DNA from: Psychrobacter sp. WY6
Lineage (GTDB): Bacteria; Pseudomonadota; Gammaproteobacteria; Pseudomonadales; Moraxellaceae
Direction of reading: 5' to 3'
Length of the DNA stretch: 64,000 nucleotides
NCBI RefSeq assembly: GCF_018448495.1
Contig: NZ_CP049902.1
Span: forward strand, 2,108,001 to 2,172,000
Below, piece after piece: positions 63,228 through 64,000 of the stretch; positions within the stretch are counted from its first letter, which is position 1; every line of letters starts with the position of its first letter. Below the pieces are notes generated by a model. That model was not told the DNA's origin. It did no database searches and was given only the letters and a program-made list of their open reading frames with translations. The position numbers and the translations under genes were made by a program.

Positions 63228-64000
63228 ATGTTCCCTATGTCACCCGCTATGCCTTCACGTGCGACCCATGGTACAGATTGTCAGTATACAACCGAACAGC
63301 TGCAAATATTGCAGACGGCAAGCGAGTTCGCTTATCAGATTTGGGAGAGTCGAACGGTTTCATGCCAAACGTTTTTACGCAGCTACCCGTTAGATCGAAC
63401 CTTAACTCGGCAGCAAATCGATGATTTGATTCAAGATTATACGTTAGATGATAATTACCAACTTGCTGATGAAGTGAAGGTGATGAGTGGCCTGCGTCAT
63501 CTACGTACACTGCTGATGATGCGCTGGATTTGGCAAGATGCCTTACAACTGATAGCACTTGAGCAATTGACCGACGAGCTGTCTGAGTTTGCAGACGGCT
63601 GTATCTCATTTGCCAAAGATTACACCTACCAGCATTTGATTAAACAGTACGGCGAACCGACTTTTATCAATGCTAAAGGTAACGTGCAAATTGATGATAT
63701 GGCGATTATGGCGATGGGCAAGCTTGGCGCTCATGAACTGAACCTATCGAGTGATATAGACCTTATCTTTGTCCATCAGGCTCGCGGTGTAACCAACGGT
63801 GATAAATCAAAAGGCACGCGCAGCATAGATAATAAGCGGTTTATGACAAGGCTCGGTCAAGGTATTATTAAATTACTGGATCAAAAGACGGCTGATGGCT
63901 TTGTCTTTCGGGTCGATATGCGTCTGCGACCGTGGGGTGATGGTAGTGATTTGGCCATTCATCTGTCCGCATTACAGAAGTACTTCTCTCAACATGGACG
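63228..64000 (+). CDS. glnE: Bifunctional glutamine synthetase adenylyltransferase GlnE, N-terminal part (runs off the window)
   Basis: Adenylylates and deadenylylates glutamine synthetase in response to PII. The window holds the first 257 codons. The nucleotidyltransferase motif MAIMAMGKLGAHELNLSSDIDLIFV is near residue 160-185, followed by RVDMRLRPWGDGSDL. Compared with the E. coli protein the N-terminal extension before the catalytic motif looks normal in length. Start: ATG 63228, with AAGGAG only two bases before it, or ATG 63237 with better spacing. The frame is open to the window edge. Confidence 0.93.
   Translation, partial: MFPMSPAMPSRATHGTDCQYTTEQLQILQTASEFAYQIWESRTVSCQTFLRSYPLDRTLTRQQIDDLIQDYTLDDNYQLADEVKVMSGLRHLRTLLMMRWIWQDALQLIALEQLTDELSEFADGCISFAKDYTYQHLIKQYGEPTFINAKGNVQIDDMAIMAMGKLGAHELNLSSDIDLIFVHQARGVTNGDKSKGTRSIDNKRFMTRLGQGIIKLLDQKTADGFVFRVDMRLRPWGDGSDLAIHLSALQKYFSQHG

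Overview
The window looks like chromosomal DNA of a gammaproteobacterium of the family Moraxellaceae, most likely Psychrobacter. The basis is the sequence character of recognisable housekeeping proteins (RpoD, DnaG, IspF, MnmG, KatG), a moderate GC content by eye, and Moraxellaceae-like synteny. The genus call is recognition, not a database result. No phage, transposase, CRISPR array, rRNA or tRNA gene was found.

Layout. 0-8.5 kb: rpoD (partial), dnaG, bamD, then divergent rluD-pgeF and a flavodoxin-like quinone reductase. 8.5-13.3 kb: an envelope redox locus made of a tri-haem cytochrome c, a Tat-exported flavin amine oxidase, a coupled 20-codon mini-ORF and a mono-haem cytochrome lipoprotein. 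13.4-17.1 kb: tolQRAB without pal. 17.5-23.5 kb: a purine permease, then putA and a separate gene for the PutA C-terminal domain. 23.7-30 kb: roxA, purB, a surface protein and mnmA. 30.2-36.5 kb: ispF, grxD, mnmG, an auxin-efflux-type carrier and an ornithine-cyclodeaminase-like gene. 36.6-42.3 kb: a luciferase-like monooxygenase, a CysB-like regulator, a HAD phosphatase and katG. 42.9-49.4 kb: ampG-like permease, prmC, moeB, an ABC1 kinase and an MFS carrier. 49.4-52.8 kb: lrp-like regulator divergent from leuA, then a secreted hypothetical. 52.9-58.6 kb: accBC, a MATE pump, a repeat-bearing lipoprotein and an EVE protein. 58.9-64 kb: hemW, an entericidin-like lipoprotein, trmL, tusDCBE and the start of glnE.

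Functional themes. Four separate loci act on tRNA position 34: mnmA, mnmG, tusDCBE and trmL. The amine-oxidase/cytochrome cluster reads as a periplasmic amine-oxidising electron-transfer chain and is the best candidate here for an undescribed system. The split PutA is the second.

Sequence quality. About half of the protein genes, including essential ones (rpoD, accB, accC, tolA, mnmG, purB, leuA), carry one or more frameshifts. Many of those traced to the base sit in A, T or C runs, and most are single-base losses. The simplest reading is uncorrected sequencing error and not gene decay. Such genes are annotated as single spans across the breaks.
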